Assembly: GCA_964515555.1 (NCBI GenBank)
Contig: CAZEVY010000050.1
Location: 1 to 35,818 of the forward strand
Length of the DNA stretch: 35,818 nt
Origin: CAZEVY01 sp964515555
Lineage (GTDB): Bacteria > Acidobacteriota > Terriglobia > Bryobacterales > Bryobacteraceae
Direction: 5' to 3'
Position numbers and translations under genes: made by a program. Below the pieces are notes generated by a model, which worked only from the letters and a program-made list of their open reading frames with translations, had not been told where the DNA came from and ran no database searches. Numbering within the stretch: position 1 is the first letter of the stretch; each line of letters starts with the position of its first letter. Below, piece after piece: positions 9,609 to 18,075 of the stretch.

Positions 9609-12600
9609 CTACGAGCAGAACCAGCGCGCCATGGGCACGTCGATCACGTTGCTCTGATTGCCGGCGGCGTCGATCAGCGAGACGCGCACCACCGGGTTGG
9701 TGAACACCAGGTTCGCCCTGGGCCCGAAGGTGGAGAACGAGATCGATCCGTTCACGCGCGGCGTAGTCGAAAAGAAGCTCCCTGTGGTCTCGGTGGTGCA
9801 CGAGGCCCCGGACGCCGAAGCGGCGAAGCGGATCTTGGCGCTGGTGGCGGCGGCGCCGGTCCAGATCACGTTGGCATCGGCGTCGGCGAAGTTGAACGAA
9901 CCGGCGATGGTAAACGACGAGCCGAGGGATCCCGAAACGTTCGAGAACACAACGTCGGCGATCTGAGGTGTATTCGATGCCGGCCCCCGTACGATGAACG
10001 GCAGCGTGTTGGAACCGCCCGACGGTGTGTTCACCGAAACCTGCCGCGTGTTGATGGCGGCGGCGAGCGAGATGGTGGCGCGGGCGCTGACCGCGTCGGC
10101 GGTGGAAGAAACGATCTGTGTCTGGATGCCGCCGGAAGGACTGAACGTCAACGACGAGACGTTGTTCAGATTCCTGCCGCGGAACACGAGATTGACGGTC
10201 TGGCCGACCATGCCTTCGGCGGGAGTGACGGACTCGATCGACGCGCGCGTCGAAGGGAGAATGCGGAACAACAGCGAGTTTGAAGATCCCGCGCCGCCGC
10301 TCACCGAGACCATGCGATCGCCGGCGGCGTCAACCGGAATGTTGAGCTGCGCGGTGACCGAATTAAAGGTGGCGCGCAAGTTGGTCACGCCGATGGCGCC
10401 AGGTGAAAACGAGATTGCGTTCACGGCGTCGAGATGGCGACCGGCGATCGTGAAATCGGTGACGGTCGATCCCGCTTCGGCGCTCGCCGGCGAAAGACTC
10501 TGGAGCAGGGGCGGCTGCCGCTGGCCGCCGATGAACACCGTGACCGTGTTGGCCTTCACGCCGCCGACGTTGAGGTCCAGCGGAATCTCGCCGCGGCCGG
10601 CCAGGTCCGACGTCAGGCTCAGGTTGACCTGGTCGAGTCCCGGGAATTGTCCCTGCGCGCCGGCGAACGTCACATCGAGGGGAATGCCGGACGACGTGGC
10701 CTTCACGTCGGCGAGCGAGTTGCGCCCGCGAATTCCGGTGCCGAACAACGTCAGGACGGCGGCGGTCACATCCGGGTCGAGATTGACGGGCTCGGCAACG
10801 ATGCGCGCCTGGGCCTGGTCATAGCGGAACGTCAACTGGTTGGCGGCGCTGCCGTCGGTGCGGACAATGGTCGCCACCGCGGCGGCGAGTCCCTGTCCGC
10901 TGGAGTTGGCGGAAAACAATCCCGGCGCGACGCGCTCGACGTTGATGCGGCCGGCGGCGATGACGGCGCCATCGGGACCGAGCACCTGAACGGTCGCCTG
11001 GCCCAGCGCGACTTCGGGACCGACCAGGAAATTGATCTGCGCCGGCGAGATGAATTGAATCCGTCCGACGTGCTCGCGGCCGGCGCTGTCGACGATCTTC
11101 ACCGAGCGCCCGCCGAGCGAATCGGCCAGTCCCTCGGCGACCAGCGTCTCGGCGGCGAGTCCGGGGGCGAGCGCCGAGACGAACGACTCGGGCGCCACCG
11201 CCGCGCGCGAGAAGCTGGCCGCGCCAGCCAGTGCAAGCGCCGGTGGACCGGAAGCGGCATTCGCGTCGATAATCGAAACGAAGCCGTCGCCGCCTCCGCC
11301 GAGCGACCGCTGAAACTCGTTGACGACCGGGAAATTGGTGGAGTCCGTGTATCCGCCGAAGACACGGAGTCCGGCGTCGTTCATGTCGATGGCCACGGGC
11401 AGGTCGGCGCCGCCGCCTCCGAGATAAGTGGAGAAGGTGGTCTTGCCGTTCAAGTCGAGACTCCACACGAATCCGTCCCGAAGGCCGTTAGCGCTTGCCT
11501 GAAGAGGCTCGAACAGCGGGAAGTCGCCGGAGAGCGTGTGGCCCGTGACCCAGACGCCGCCGTTGGGGCTGACGACGATGTCGCGTCCCTCGTCGTCGGC
11601 GCCGCCGCCGTAAAAGGTGGAGTACAGAATTGCAGTTCCCGTGGTATTCAGGTTTAGGACGAAGACGTCCTGTCCGCCGCGAGGCGACGTCTGAATCGCG
11701 TTGCGCACGGGGAATCCCAATGCGCTCGTGGCGCCGGTGATCCAGGGGCCGGTGGGGCCCAGCGAAATCCCTCGTGCGCGCGAACTCACGCCGGGGCCGC
11801 CGATGAACGTGGAGAACCCGAGACTGCGCCCATCGGGGTTGATCCTGGTTACGAACGACGAGGGCATGCTCTGCGTGGTGGTGGTGGGGTTGACGACGCC
11901 GGGCGTGGTGGGAAAGTCGGGCGTGTAGGTCCAGCCGGTGATGACGGCGCTCCCGTCGGCGGCCGCGGCGATGGCCTGCGGCTCCGTCTGTCCACCGAAA
12001 TCGATGGGGCCGGACGGAAGGAAACCCATGTTGCGTCCGCCGAGGTAGGTGGAATATTCGAGCGCGCTGCCGGCGGCGTTGAATCGCGCGACGAACGCGT
12101 CCGGACAAGGAGCGGCATCGGGGAAGCGGCAGTCGCCGCCGCGGCGGGCGGCCTGAAACGGGTTCACGGTGGGAAAATTGTTCGAATTGGTGCCGCCGAG
12201 AATAAAGGCGCGGCCGAGCGCGTCGACATCGAGGTCCACCACCGCATCGCCGCCCGCGCCTCCGAGGAACGTGGAATAGATCAGCGCCGACCCGTTGGCG
12301 CTCAGCTTGGTCACGAAGCCGTCTGCCGGGGCATCGCTGCCGCGGGCCCGCTGAAAGGCGTTCATAACAGGATAATTCGCCGAGACCGTAAAACCGCCGA
12401 CGTAGACGTTGCCGGCGGCGTCGATGTCCAGAGCGTCTCCGGAATCGAGCGCTTCGCCGCCCAGGAAAGTCGCGAAGACGATTTCCCGGTTTGACGGATT
12501 GATCTTGAGCACGAACGCGTCCTGCGCCCCGGCAAGCGAAGCCTGCCGCGGATTCCGCGTGATGAAGTTGGTGGAAGCGGTGATTCCGGTGGCGTAGACC

Positions 12601-13313
12601 ATCCCGGCGGTGTCGACCTTAACGTCGTGGACCTCGTCATTGGCGCTTCCTCCGGCGTAAGTCGAGTACGTCAAAGCCGGGTCGATCACGAGCGGCAGGG
12701 ATGCGTCGAATCTGTCAACGACGAATCCGATTTCGGCGGGGCCACGCCGGACGAAGCGGCCCGCGATCTCGCGGTTCTCCTGAAACACTCGCGGGCGATG
12801 GTGCCGCCACTCGCCGTCCCGGGCGCGAGCGACCAATTCGCCGCCGTCGCCGATGGTCAGGCGGTCCGCCCCGGAGAATCGCAGGCGGATCGCCGAAGGT
12901 CGCGCGCCGGGAGCGAGGTGGAAGTCGTACGCGACGACGCCGCGAGCGCCGTGGAAGACGAGGTCGACGCCGGGGTAGAGGTTCCGGTAGCGCACCTTGC
13001 CGAAGTGCGGAACTCCGGTGCGCCAGCGGGCGGGGTCGGCGCCGAGAAAGTAGTTGCTGCGCCCGGGGCGCGGCTCCAGCGCTTCGACGGAGGGTTGTGG
13101 CAGCGCGCCGGCGAACTGCATTCGCACGCGGCGGCCGGCGCGCGAGAAGGCCACGCCCCCGGCGTCGAGGTGGAGGCCGAAGCCGCCGGTCCGGGCAATG
13201 AAGCCGGATGCGCCGTCGGGTTCGAAGTGAACGGGCAGGGATCCGAGATCGAGCGATGCCGTGGCGCCGAAAGCCACGCACGCGGGGGCGAGGACAAGCC
13301 ATTTCGCGGTCAC
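9609..13313 (-). CDS. Large exported SBBP beta-propeller protein with TIGR03437-type and TIG/IPT-like domains
   Basis: This 1234-aa protein has a short signal peptide (about 1-19). Residues 25-215 are a conserved N-terminal domain ending LPLVIDPALTYSTYAGG. About 220-690 hold a series of SBBP repeats, each of the type YSTFLGG...D.A.D..G..Y..G.T....FP, expected to fold as beta-propellers. About 700-950 is the 'Solibacter' TIGR03437-type domain (AASF...APGLFSANSSGQG...GTGIRG...VTVFIGG). Two TIG/IPT-like beta-sandwiches follow (PASAEAGSTVTDFTIAGRHL, PAEGMVGQTVNLVFRGRNL). It is likely a secreted or surface protein of unknown role; proteins of this build are lineage markers for Acidobacteriota. The start is GTG at 13313, with TAGGAT six bases upstream. 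It is transcribed alone and converges with rtcB. Confidence 0.9.
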   Translation of the reverse strand: MTAKWLVLAPACVAFGATASLDLGSLPVHFEPDGASGFIARTGGFGLHLDAGGVAFSRAGRRVRMQFAGALPQPSVEALEPRPGRSNYFLGADPARWRTGVPHFGKVRYRNLYPGVDLVFHGARGVVAYDFHLAPGARPSAIRLRFSGADRLTIGDGGELVARARDGEWRHHRPRVFQENREIAGRFVRRGPAEIGFVVDRFDASLPLVIDPALTYSTYAGGSANDEVHDVKVDTAGMVYATGITASTNFITRNPRQASLAGAQDAFVLKINPSNREIVFATFLGGEALDSGDALDIDAAGNVYVGGFTVSANYPVMNAFQRARGSDAPADGFVTKLSANGSALIYSTFLGGAGGDAVVDLDVDALGRAFILGGTNSNNFPTVNPFQAARRGGDCRFPDAAPCPDAFVARFNAAGSALEYSTYLGGRNMGFLPSGPIDFGGQTEPQAIAAAADGSAVITGWTYTPDFPTTPGVVNPTTTTQSMPSSFVTRINPDGRSLGFSTFIGGPGVSSRARGISLGPTGPWITGATSALGFPVRNAIQTSPRGGQDVFVLNLNTTGTAILYSTFYGGGADDEGRDIVVSPNGGVWVTGHTLSGDFPLFEPLQASANGLRDGFVWSLDLNGKTTFSTYLGGGGADLPVAIDMNDAGLRVFGGYTDSTNFPVVNEFQRSLGGGGDGFVSIIDANAASGPPALALAGAASFSRAAVAPESFVSALAPGLAAETLVAEGLADSLGGRSVKIVDSAGREHVGRIQFISPAQINFLVGPEVALGQATVQVLGPDGAVIAAGRINVERVAPGLFSANSSGQGLAAAVATIVRTDGSAANQLTFRYDQAQARIVAEPVNLDPDVTAAVLTLFGTGIRGRNSLADVKATSSGIPLDVTFAGAQGQFPGLDQVNLSLTSDLAGRGEIPLDLNVGGVKANTVTVFIGGQRQPPLLQSLSPASAEAGSTVTDFTIAGRHLDAVNAISFSPGAIGVTNLRATFNSVTAQLNIPVDAAGDRMVSVSGGAGSSNSLLFRILPSTRASIESVTPAEGMVGQTVNLVFRGRNLNNVSSLTFSPSGGIQTQIVSSTADAVSARATISLAAAINTRQVSVNTPSGGSNTLPFIVRGPASNTPQIADVVFSNVSGSLGSSFTIAGSFNFADADANVIWTGAAATSAKIRFAASASGASCTTETTGSFFSTTPRVNGSISFSTFGPRANLVFTNPVVRVSLIDAAGNQSNVIDVPMARWFCS

Positions 13314-13319
13314 GGCGTC

Positions 13320-13325
13320 ATCCTA
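13320..13325 (-). promoter_or_regulatory. -10 element TAGGAT, leaderless-type promoter of the SBBP gene
   Basis: On the minus strand TAGGAT is followed by six bases and the GTG start. The context GTGATAGG before the start is shared with the sulfatase gene at 28720. Confidence 0.4.
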
Positions 13326-13361
13326 TCACCGGCGGCGGCGCGCCGAAACGGGGAGAAACGA

Positions 13362-13402
13362 TATGGCCGCAGATGAACGCAGATGAACGCAGATGGGACA
13401 AG
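13362..13402 (+). repeat. Dispersed repeat copy C
   Basis: TATGGCC is followed by GCAGATGAAC twice and GCAGATGGGACAAGG. The GCAGATGGGACAA tail recurs in copy E at 23455-23482. It lies between the 5' end of the SBBP gene and the 3' end of the GAF gene. Confidence 0.85.
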
Positions 13403-13417
13403 GAATTCAATTTGGGT

Positions 13418-13861
13418 TTATCCAAGCTTATCGGTGGCCATCCGATTCTCTTCGGAAGACGACAGCAGCGCGCGCCCCGCTTCGAGGAGCGCGGCGATAT
13501 CCGATTCGGTGAACGTCCGCTCCCGGCGATTGGCGACGCCGAGCACGCCGGCGACGCGGTCGCCGACGAACATCGGAACGGCGATCGCCCCCTGCATGCC
13601 GGTGGCGCGCGCGCCGGGGCGCACGTCGCCGGAGGCGTCGGTCTGGATGTTGCAGGCCGAGACGGGTTCGCGCCGCTCGGCGGCGAGTCCTGCCATGCCC
13701 TTGCCGACCGGCACGATGCGCACGGCGTCGAGCACCGCGGCAGGGATGCCGGGGGTGGCGGCGGCGAGGTGGAGCGCGCCGTCTTCACGCATGAGGTGGA
13801 TGGAGCCGGCGTCGGCGCCGAAGCGCTCGACGATGCGCGCCAGGTCGTCTTCGAGCGCCAT
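13418..13861 (-). CDS. Small stand-alone GAF-domain protein
   Basis: This 147-aa protein is almost wholly one GAF domain. It has IHLMREDGALHLAAA near the N-terminus, VPVGKGMAGLAAERREPV mid-protein, then AVPMFVGDRVAGVLGVANR and a closing helix FTESDIAALLEAGRALL. GAF domains bind small molecules (nucleotides, haem, tetrapyrroles) or act in free methionine sulfoxide reductases; no ligand can be assigned. The one visible cysteine, in VSACNIQTD, is not the multi-Cys pattern of the reductase. The ATG at 13861 is chosen because TACCAT sits seven bases upstream and the domain begins at once; a longer in-frame reading to 14107 would run through repeat copy D. It is transcribed alone. Confidence 0.82.
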   Translation of the reverse strand: MALEDDLARIVERFGADAGSIHLMREDGALHLAAATPGIPAAVLDAVRIVPVGKGMAGLAAERREPVSACNIQTDASGDVRPGARATGMQGAIAVPMFVGDRVAGVLGVANRRERTFTESDIAALLEAGRALLSSSEENRMATDKLG

Positions 13862-13868
13862 GCCGCTT

Positions 13869-13874
13869 ATGGTA
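13869..13874 (-). promoter_or_regulatory. -10 element TACCAT, leaderless-type promoter of the GAF gene
   Basis: On the minus strand TACCAT is followed by seven bases and the ATG at 13861. Confidence 0.4.
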
Positions 13875-13911
13875 CCCGGTTGGTCGGGGGTGGTGGGCGA
13901 AGAGGACGAAT

Positions 13912-13951
13912 GATTGGCCGCAGATGAACGCAGATGAACGCAGATAAGGAC
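13912..13951 (+). repeat. Dispersed repeat copy D
   Basis: GATTGGCC is followed by GCAGATGAAC twice and GCAGATAAGGACAAG. It lies between the divergent GAF gene and the copper monooxygenase cluster, about 45 bp upstream of the latter's -10 element. Confidence 0.85.
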
Positions 13952-13994
13952 AAGGGCGACGGTAGGATTCGCACCGGTCGTGCGCGGCGCATGG

Positions 13995-14000
13995 TAAATT
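13995..14000 (+). promoter_or_regulatory. -10 element TAAATT upstream of the cytochrome/copper monooxygenase cluster
   Basis: TAAATT ends nine bases before the ATG at 14010. It would serve the whole four-gene run to 18075. Confidence 0.4.
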
Positions 14001-14009
14001 GTCGGTATT

Positions 14010-15320
14010 ATGCGCCTTGCCGCCGCTCTTTCGATTTCCGCCGCCGCCGTGCTGGCCGCCAGCAACGCGACGTCCGTCACCTTCAACCGCGACATCCTGC
14101 CGATCATGCAGAACCGCTGCCAGGAATGCCATCGTCCCGGCGAAGCGGCGCCGATGCCGCTGATGACCTATCAACAGGCGCGGCCCTGGGCCAAGGCGAT
14201 CAAGGAAGCGGTCGCCGTGAAGCGCATGCCGCCCTGGTTCGCCGATCCGCACTTCGGCAAGTTCTCCAACGACCGCAGCATGACCGACGAGGAGATCCGC
14301 AAGATCGCCGCCTGGGCCGACCAGGGCGCGCCCGAAGGCGACGCGAAGGACAGCCCCAAGCAGCGCGAGTTCGTCGACGGGTGGAACATCGGCAGGCCCG
14401 ACGCGGTGTTCCCGATGGGATCGGAATACGTGGTGCCCGCCAGCGGCACCATCGAGTACACCTACTACGTGGTCCCCACGGGCTTCACCGAGGACCGATG
14501 GATTCAGGCCGCCGAAGTGCGTCCCGGCAATCGCGCGGTGGTGCACCACGTGATCGCGTTCGTGCGGCCGCCGGGATCGCGCTGGCTGGCCGACGCCAAG
14601 CCGGGCGTTCCTTACGTGCCGCGCCGCGGCGCCGGCGCCGCGGGCGGGCAGCCACAACAACAGCAACAGCCGCGCAGCGAGGGCGCAAACGACGTCGGGC
14701 GCGACATGCTGGTGGGATTCGCGCCGGGGCTTCCGCCGATGATGCTGCGTCCCGGCGACGCGCGGCTGGTGAAGGCGGGATCGGACCTCGTCTTCCAGAT
14801 GCACTATACGGCTAACGGGAAGGAGGGCGCGGACCGCACCACGGTCGGCGTGGTGTTCGCCAAGGAGCCGCCGAAGAACCGGATGGTGATGATGGGCGCC
14901 GTCAACGGGCGCTTCGTGATTCCGGCGGGCGCGCCCGCGCACGAAGTGGAGTCGCAGATCACGCTGCGAGAGGACGTGACGCTCATCAGCCTGATGCCGC
15001 ACATGCATCTTCGCGGCAAGGACTTCGAGTTCCGCGCCGTCTTCCCCACCGGCGAGAAACAGGTGCTGCTGCGCGTGCCGCGCTACGACTTCAACTGGCA
15101 GCTCTTCTACTACCTAAAGGAGCCGATGCTGCTGCCCAAGGGCACGCGCATCGAGTGCACGGCGCATTTCGACAATTCCGCCAACAACAAGTACAATCCC
15201 GATCCCTCCAAGGAAGTCCGCTGGGGCGACCAGAGCTGGGAGGAGATGATGATCGGGTGGTTCGACGTGGCCGTGGACGCGAATAAGCCGCGTCCGGTTC
15301 CCGCACGCACAGGAGAATAA
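14010..15320 (+). CDS. Cytochrome c fused to a PHM-like type II copper monooxygenase domain (copy 1)
   Basis: This 436-aa exported protein has a signal peptide at about 1-18. Residues 22-120 form a c-type cytochrome domain with heme motif CQECH (37-41) and a likely axial Met73 in KRMPPW. Residues 125-425 resemble the two-lobe fold of peptidylglycine/dopamine copper monooxygenases. All six expected copper ligands can be matched: H179-H180 (VVHHV) and H265 (FQMHYT) for one site; H331 and H333 (PHMHLRG) and M413 or M414 (WEEMMIG) for the other. A Gln-rich linker (QPQQQQQP, 214-221) separates parts of the first lobe. Known members hydroxylate C-H bonds using ascorbate-supplied electrons; here the fused heme could supply them. 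The substrate is unknown. The ATG start follows TAAATT by nine bases. Confidence 0.87.
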   Translation: MRLAAALSISAAAVLAASNATSVTFNRDILPIMQNRCQECHRPGEAAPMPLMTYQQARPWAKAIKEAVAVKRMPPWFADPHFGKFSNDRSMTDEEIRKIAAWADQGAPEGDAKDSPKQREFVDGWNIGRPDAVFPMGSEYVVPASGTIEYTYYVVPTGFTEDRWIQAAEVRPGNRAVVHHVIAFVRPPGSRWLADAKPGVPYVPRRGAGAAGGQPQQQQQPRSEGANDVGRDMLVGFAPGLPPMMLRPGDARLVKAGSDLVFQMHYTANGKEGADRTTVGVVFAKEPPKNRMVMMGAVNGRFVIPAGAPAHEVESQITLREDVTLISLMPHMHLRGKDFEFRAVFPTGEKQVLLRVPRYDFNWQLFYYLKEPMLLPKGTRIECTAHFDNSANNKYNPDPSKEVRWGDQSWEEMMIGWFDVAVDANKPRPVPARTGE

Positions 15321-15321
15321 G

Positions 15322-16602
15322 ATGATCGCTCGCGCCGCGCTGGGATTCGCGCTCGCCGGCGGCCTCATGGCCGCGCCGACCTTTAATAAGGATGTCCTGC
15401 CGATTCTCCAGAGCAAGTGCCAGGGCTGCCACCGGCCCGGTGAGATCGGGCCTATGCCGCTGATGACTTACCAGCACGCGCGCCCCTGGGCGAAGGCCAT
15501 CCGCGAGGCCGTCTCGATGAAGCGCATGCCGCCGTGGTTCGCGGTGGAGGGCCACTCGAAGTTCTCCAACGACCTGTCGCTTTCGAAAGCCGAGATCGCC
15601 ACCATCGCCGCCTGGGTCGACGACGGGGCCAAGGAGGGCGCCGCCAAGGACCGGCCGAAGCCGCGCGAGTTCGTCGACGGCTGGAACATCCGCAAGCCGG
15701 ACGTCGTGCTGGACATGGGCTCGGATTTCGCGGTGCCGGCGTCGGGCACCGTCGAGTATCAGTACATCGTGATTCCGACGGGCTTCACCGAGGACAAGTG
15801 GATCGAGCAGGTGGAGGTGCGGCCGACGTTCCGGGCAGTGGTGCATCACGCGGTGGTGTTCATCCGCGATCCGCAGTCGCCGTGGCTGCGCGGCGAGGCC
15901 CAGCCGGGCGTGCCGTTCGTGCCGCCCAAGCGCACTCCGGAGGGAAGACCGCGCAATGACATCGGCGGCGGGAACAACGAAATCCTGACGATCTACACGC
16001 CCGGCATGGCGCCCGACATCTGGCAGCCCGGCGTCGCGAAGCTCGTGAAGGCGGGGTCGGACTTCGTCTTCCAGATGCACTATACGACCAACGGCAAGGC
16101 CGGCGTGGATCACACGAAGATCGGCGTGGTGTTCGCCAAGGAGCCGCCGAAGGAGCGCGTGATGACGCTCGGCCCGGCCAACATGGGCTTCGCGATTCCG
16201 CCGGGGGACCCGGCTTACAAGGTGGACGCGCGCGCGCAGTTCGTCAACGGCGCGAAGCTGACGAGCCTGTTCCCGCACATGCATCTGCGCGGCAAAGCAT
16301 TCGAGTACCGGCTGACGGAGCCGACGGGCGAGACGCGCACGATCCTCAAGGTGGACCCCTACAAGTTCAACTGGCAGCTCTCGTACAAGTTCGAGACGCC
16401 GGTGGAGCTGAAGCCCGGCTCGCGCATCGAATGCTCGGCGTGGTTCGACAATTCGCCGAACAATCCGGCGAATCCCGACCCGAAGGCGACGGTGCGCTGG
16501 GGCGAGCAGAGCTGGGAGGAGATGATGATCGGCTTCCTGGACGTCGTGATCGACGCGAAGATGGATCGCCGCGCTTTCTTCACGCCCCGGCGAAGCGAGT
16601 AA
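15322..16602 (+). CDS. Cytochrome c fused to a PHM-like type II copper monooxygenase domain (copy 2)
   Basis: This 426-aa tandem paralogue of the preceding gene has the same order of parts. A signal peptide covers about 1-18, followed by heme motif CQGCH (33-37) and axial Met candidate M69 in KRMPPW. Copper ligands are H175-H176 (VVHHA), H253 (FQMHYT), H319 and H321 (PHMHLRG) and M401 or M402 (WEEMMIG). Aligned segments such as MPLMTYQ.ARPWAKAI and REFVDGWNI are nearly identical between the two, so they arose by duplication. The poly-Gln linker of copy 1 is absent. The start ATG lies one base after the upstream stop, with AGGAG at 15311-15315. The next gene starts one base after its stop, so all are one operon. 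The exact substrate is unknown. Confidence 0.87.
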   Translation: MIARAALGFALAGGLMAAPTFNKDVLPILQSKCQGCHRPGEIGPMPLMTYQHARPWAKAIREAVSMKRMPPWFAVEGHSKFSNDLSLSKAEIATIAAWVDDGAKEGAAKDRPKPREFVDGWNIRKPDVVLDMGSDFAVPASGTVEYQYIVIPTGFTEDKWIEQVEVRPTFRAVVHHAVVFIRDPQSPWLRGEAQPGVPFVPPKRTPEGRPRNDIGGGNNEILTIYTPGMAPDIWQPGVAKLVKAGSDFVFQMHYTTNGKAGVDHTKIGVVFAKEPPKERVMTLGPANMGFAIPPGDPAYKVDARAQFVNGAKLTSLFPHMHLRGKAFEYRLTEPTGETRTILKVDPYKFNWQLSYKFETPVELKPGSRIECSAWFDNSPNNPANPDPKATVRWGEQSWEEMMIGFLDVVIDAKMDRRAFFTPRRSE

Positions 16603-16603
16603 C

Positions 16604-17266
16604 GTGCGCGCGGGCGTTGTACTGGCCCTGACGTTCGCGGCCGCGGCCTCCGCGCACGAAGTCATCACCACCAAGCTGACCTGGAATCGCGAGATCTCGC
16701 GCATCGTATACGCCCGCTGCGTCTCGTGTCACCACGAAGGCGGCTCGGCGCCGATGGCGCTCGTCACGTACGCCGAATCGCGGCCGTGGGCCAAGGCCAT
16801 CAAGGAGGAGATCCTCGAGCGCCGCATGCCGCCCTGGGGCGCCATGAAAGGCTTCGGCGACTTCCGCGACGACGTCAGTCTCACGCAGGAGGAGATCGCG
16901 CTGATCGCCGACTGGGTGGAAGGCGGCGCGCCCGAAGGCGACGCCGGCTACGAGCCGTATCCTCCCGTGGCGAAGCCCGCCCCTAAGGCGCCGGTATTCG
17001 CCGGCGGGTTGCTCGTCAAGGGCGAGCTGGCGCTGAAGGCGCCGGCGAAGATTCGCGCCATTCAACCGGATGGCGCCGCCGACGGCGCGTCTTTCAAGGT
17101 GGTGGCGCTGATGCCGGACGGGCGGGTCGAGCCGATGCTGTGGATTCTCGGCTACAAGCAAAAATGGCGGCGCGCGTACGCCTATCGCGCCCCGGTGGCG
17201 CTGCCGGCGGGGGCGAGGATCGCCGTGTTCCCGCCCGATGCCGGCGCGGTGCGGTTGATTCGATGA
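16604..17266 (+). CDS. Cytochrome c with a shortened, copper-ligand-less PHM-like tail
   Basis: This 220-aa exported protein has a signal peptide at about 1-17 (MRAGVVLALTFAAAASA). It has the same cytochrome domain as its two upstream neighbours: CVSCH (39-43), PMALVTYAESRPWAKAIKEE and RRMPPW. After residue about 115 only a reduced tail remains. VALMPDGRVEP aligns with LISLMPHMHLRG of copy 1 but lacks both histidines, and no HH pair, MHYT or WEEMM segment is left. It therefore looks like a monooxygenase that lost its first lobe and its copper ligands while keeping the heme. It could act as an electron carrier or accessory for the two intact copies, which is inference. The start is GTG one base after the upstream stop; its TGA overlaps the next ATG (ATGA). 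Confidence 0.82.
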   Translation: MRAGVVLALTFAAAASAHEVITTKLTWNREISRIVYARCVSCHHEGGSAPMALVTYAESRPWAKAIKEEILERRMPPWGAMKGFGDFRDDVSLTQEEIALIADWVEGGAPEGDAGYEPYPPVAKPAPKAPVFAGGLLVKGELALKAPAKIRAIQPDGAADGASFKVVALMPDGRVEPMLWILGYKQKWRRAYAYRAPVALPAGARIAVFPPDAGAVRLIR

Positions 17267-18075
17267 AGCCGCGCCTGGCGCTGCTGGTGTTCGCCGCATG
17301 CGCGGCGTTCGCGCAGGGACCGCGCATTCTGATCGTCACCGATGTCGAGGGCGTGGGCGGCGTCAACAACGCCGAGGAGCAGCTTCTCCCGGGCCAGCGG
17401 CGATTCGAGGAATCGCGGCGGCTGCTGGCGGGCGAGACGCGCGCCGCGGTGGAGGGCGCGCTCGCCGCGGGGGCGCGCGACATCGTCATCTGGGACGGTC
17501 ATGACGGCAGCCGCACGCTCTCGGTGGACGACATCCATCCGCGCGCGCGGCTCCTTCAGGGTCGCCCGACGCCGGCGAACTACTATCTCTCGGATCGTCT
17601 CTACGACGGCATTCTGTTCGTCGGCCAGCACGCCATGTCGGGCGCGAAGAACGCGGTGCTCCCGCATTCGCAGAGTTTCAATATGGAGCGCATCACGATC
17701 AACGGTCGAGCGGTCGGCGAGATCGGCCAGGTGGCGGCGATCGCGGGGTACTTCCACATTCCGGTCATCATGCTGGCCGGCGACCAGGCCGCCTGCGACG
17801 AGCTGCTCGATCTTCAGCCGAAGGCGGAGACAGTGGCGGTGAAGCGGCTCGCGGGCCGCGCGTCGACGGTGAGCCTGTCGCACGACGAAGCCAAGGCGCT
17901 CATCGGCGGGGCGGCGGCGCGTGCGGTCAAGCGCATTCGGGAATTCTCGCCGTGGCGCATCGACGGGCCGGTGGAGATGCGGTTCGACTATCTGCCGGGC
18001 AAGGGCAACTCCGCGGTCTATCGCGGCGCGACCGTTCTGGAAGCCTTTGAGGCGTGGCTGGGCAAGACGCCCTAA
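17263..18075 (+). CDS. Exported M55-family D-aminopeptidase (DppA-like)
   Basis: This 270-aa protein has a signal peptide at about 1-18 (MKPRLALLVFAACAAFAQ). The zinc-peptidase M55 family (type enzyme DppA) removes D-amino acids from short peptides. Its metal ligands are visible: D27 and E29 (IVTDVEGVGG), His in DGHDGSRTL, His in GQHAMSG and Glu in GRAVGEIGQ. The family's conserved SFNMERITING segment is also present. The family is usually cytoplasmic in Bacillus, so export here is a difference; it may trim cell-wall peptides or substrates produced by the neighbouring oxidases. It overlaps the upstream cytochrome gene by four bases (ATGA). Its TAA stop shares bases 18073-18074 with the TAG stop of the convergent TrmO-like gene. 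Confidence 0.9.
   Translation: MKPRLALLVFAACAAFAQGPRILIVTDVEGVGGVNNAEEQLLPGQRRFEESRRLLAGETRAAVEGALAAGARDIVIWDGHDGSRTLSVDDIHPRARLLQGRPTPANYYLSDRLYDGILFVGQHAMSGAKNAVLPHSQSFNMERITINGRAVGEIGQVAAIAGYFHIPVIMLAGDQAACDELLDLQPKAETVAVKRLAGRASTVSLSHDEAKALIGGAAARAVKRIREFSPWRIDGPVEMRFDYLPGKGNSAVYRGATVLEAFEAWLGKTP

Noticed and set aside
13362..13951. Possible CRISPR array from repeat copies C and D
   Set aside because: Units are 10 bp in direct tandem without spacers, the two blocks are 550 bp apart with a gene between, and there are no cas genes.
14649..14672. Gln-codon repeat in copper monooxygenase copy 1 as a possible microsatellite or frameshift site
   Set aside because: Only a short QPQQQQQP linker in frame, and the ligands on both sides are intact.
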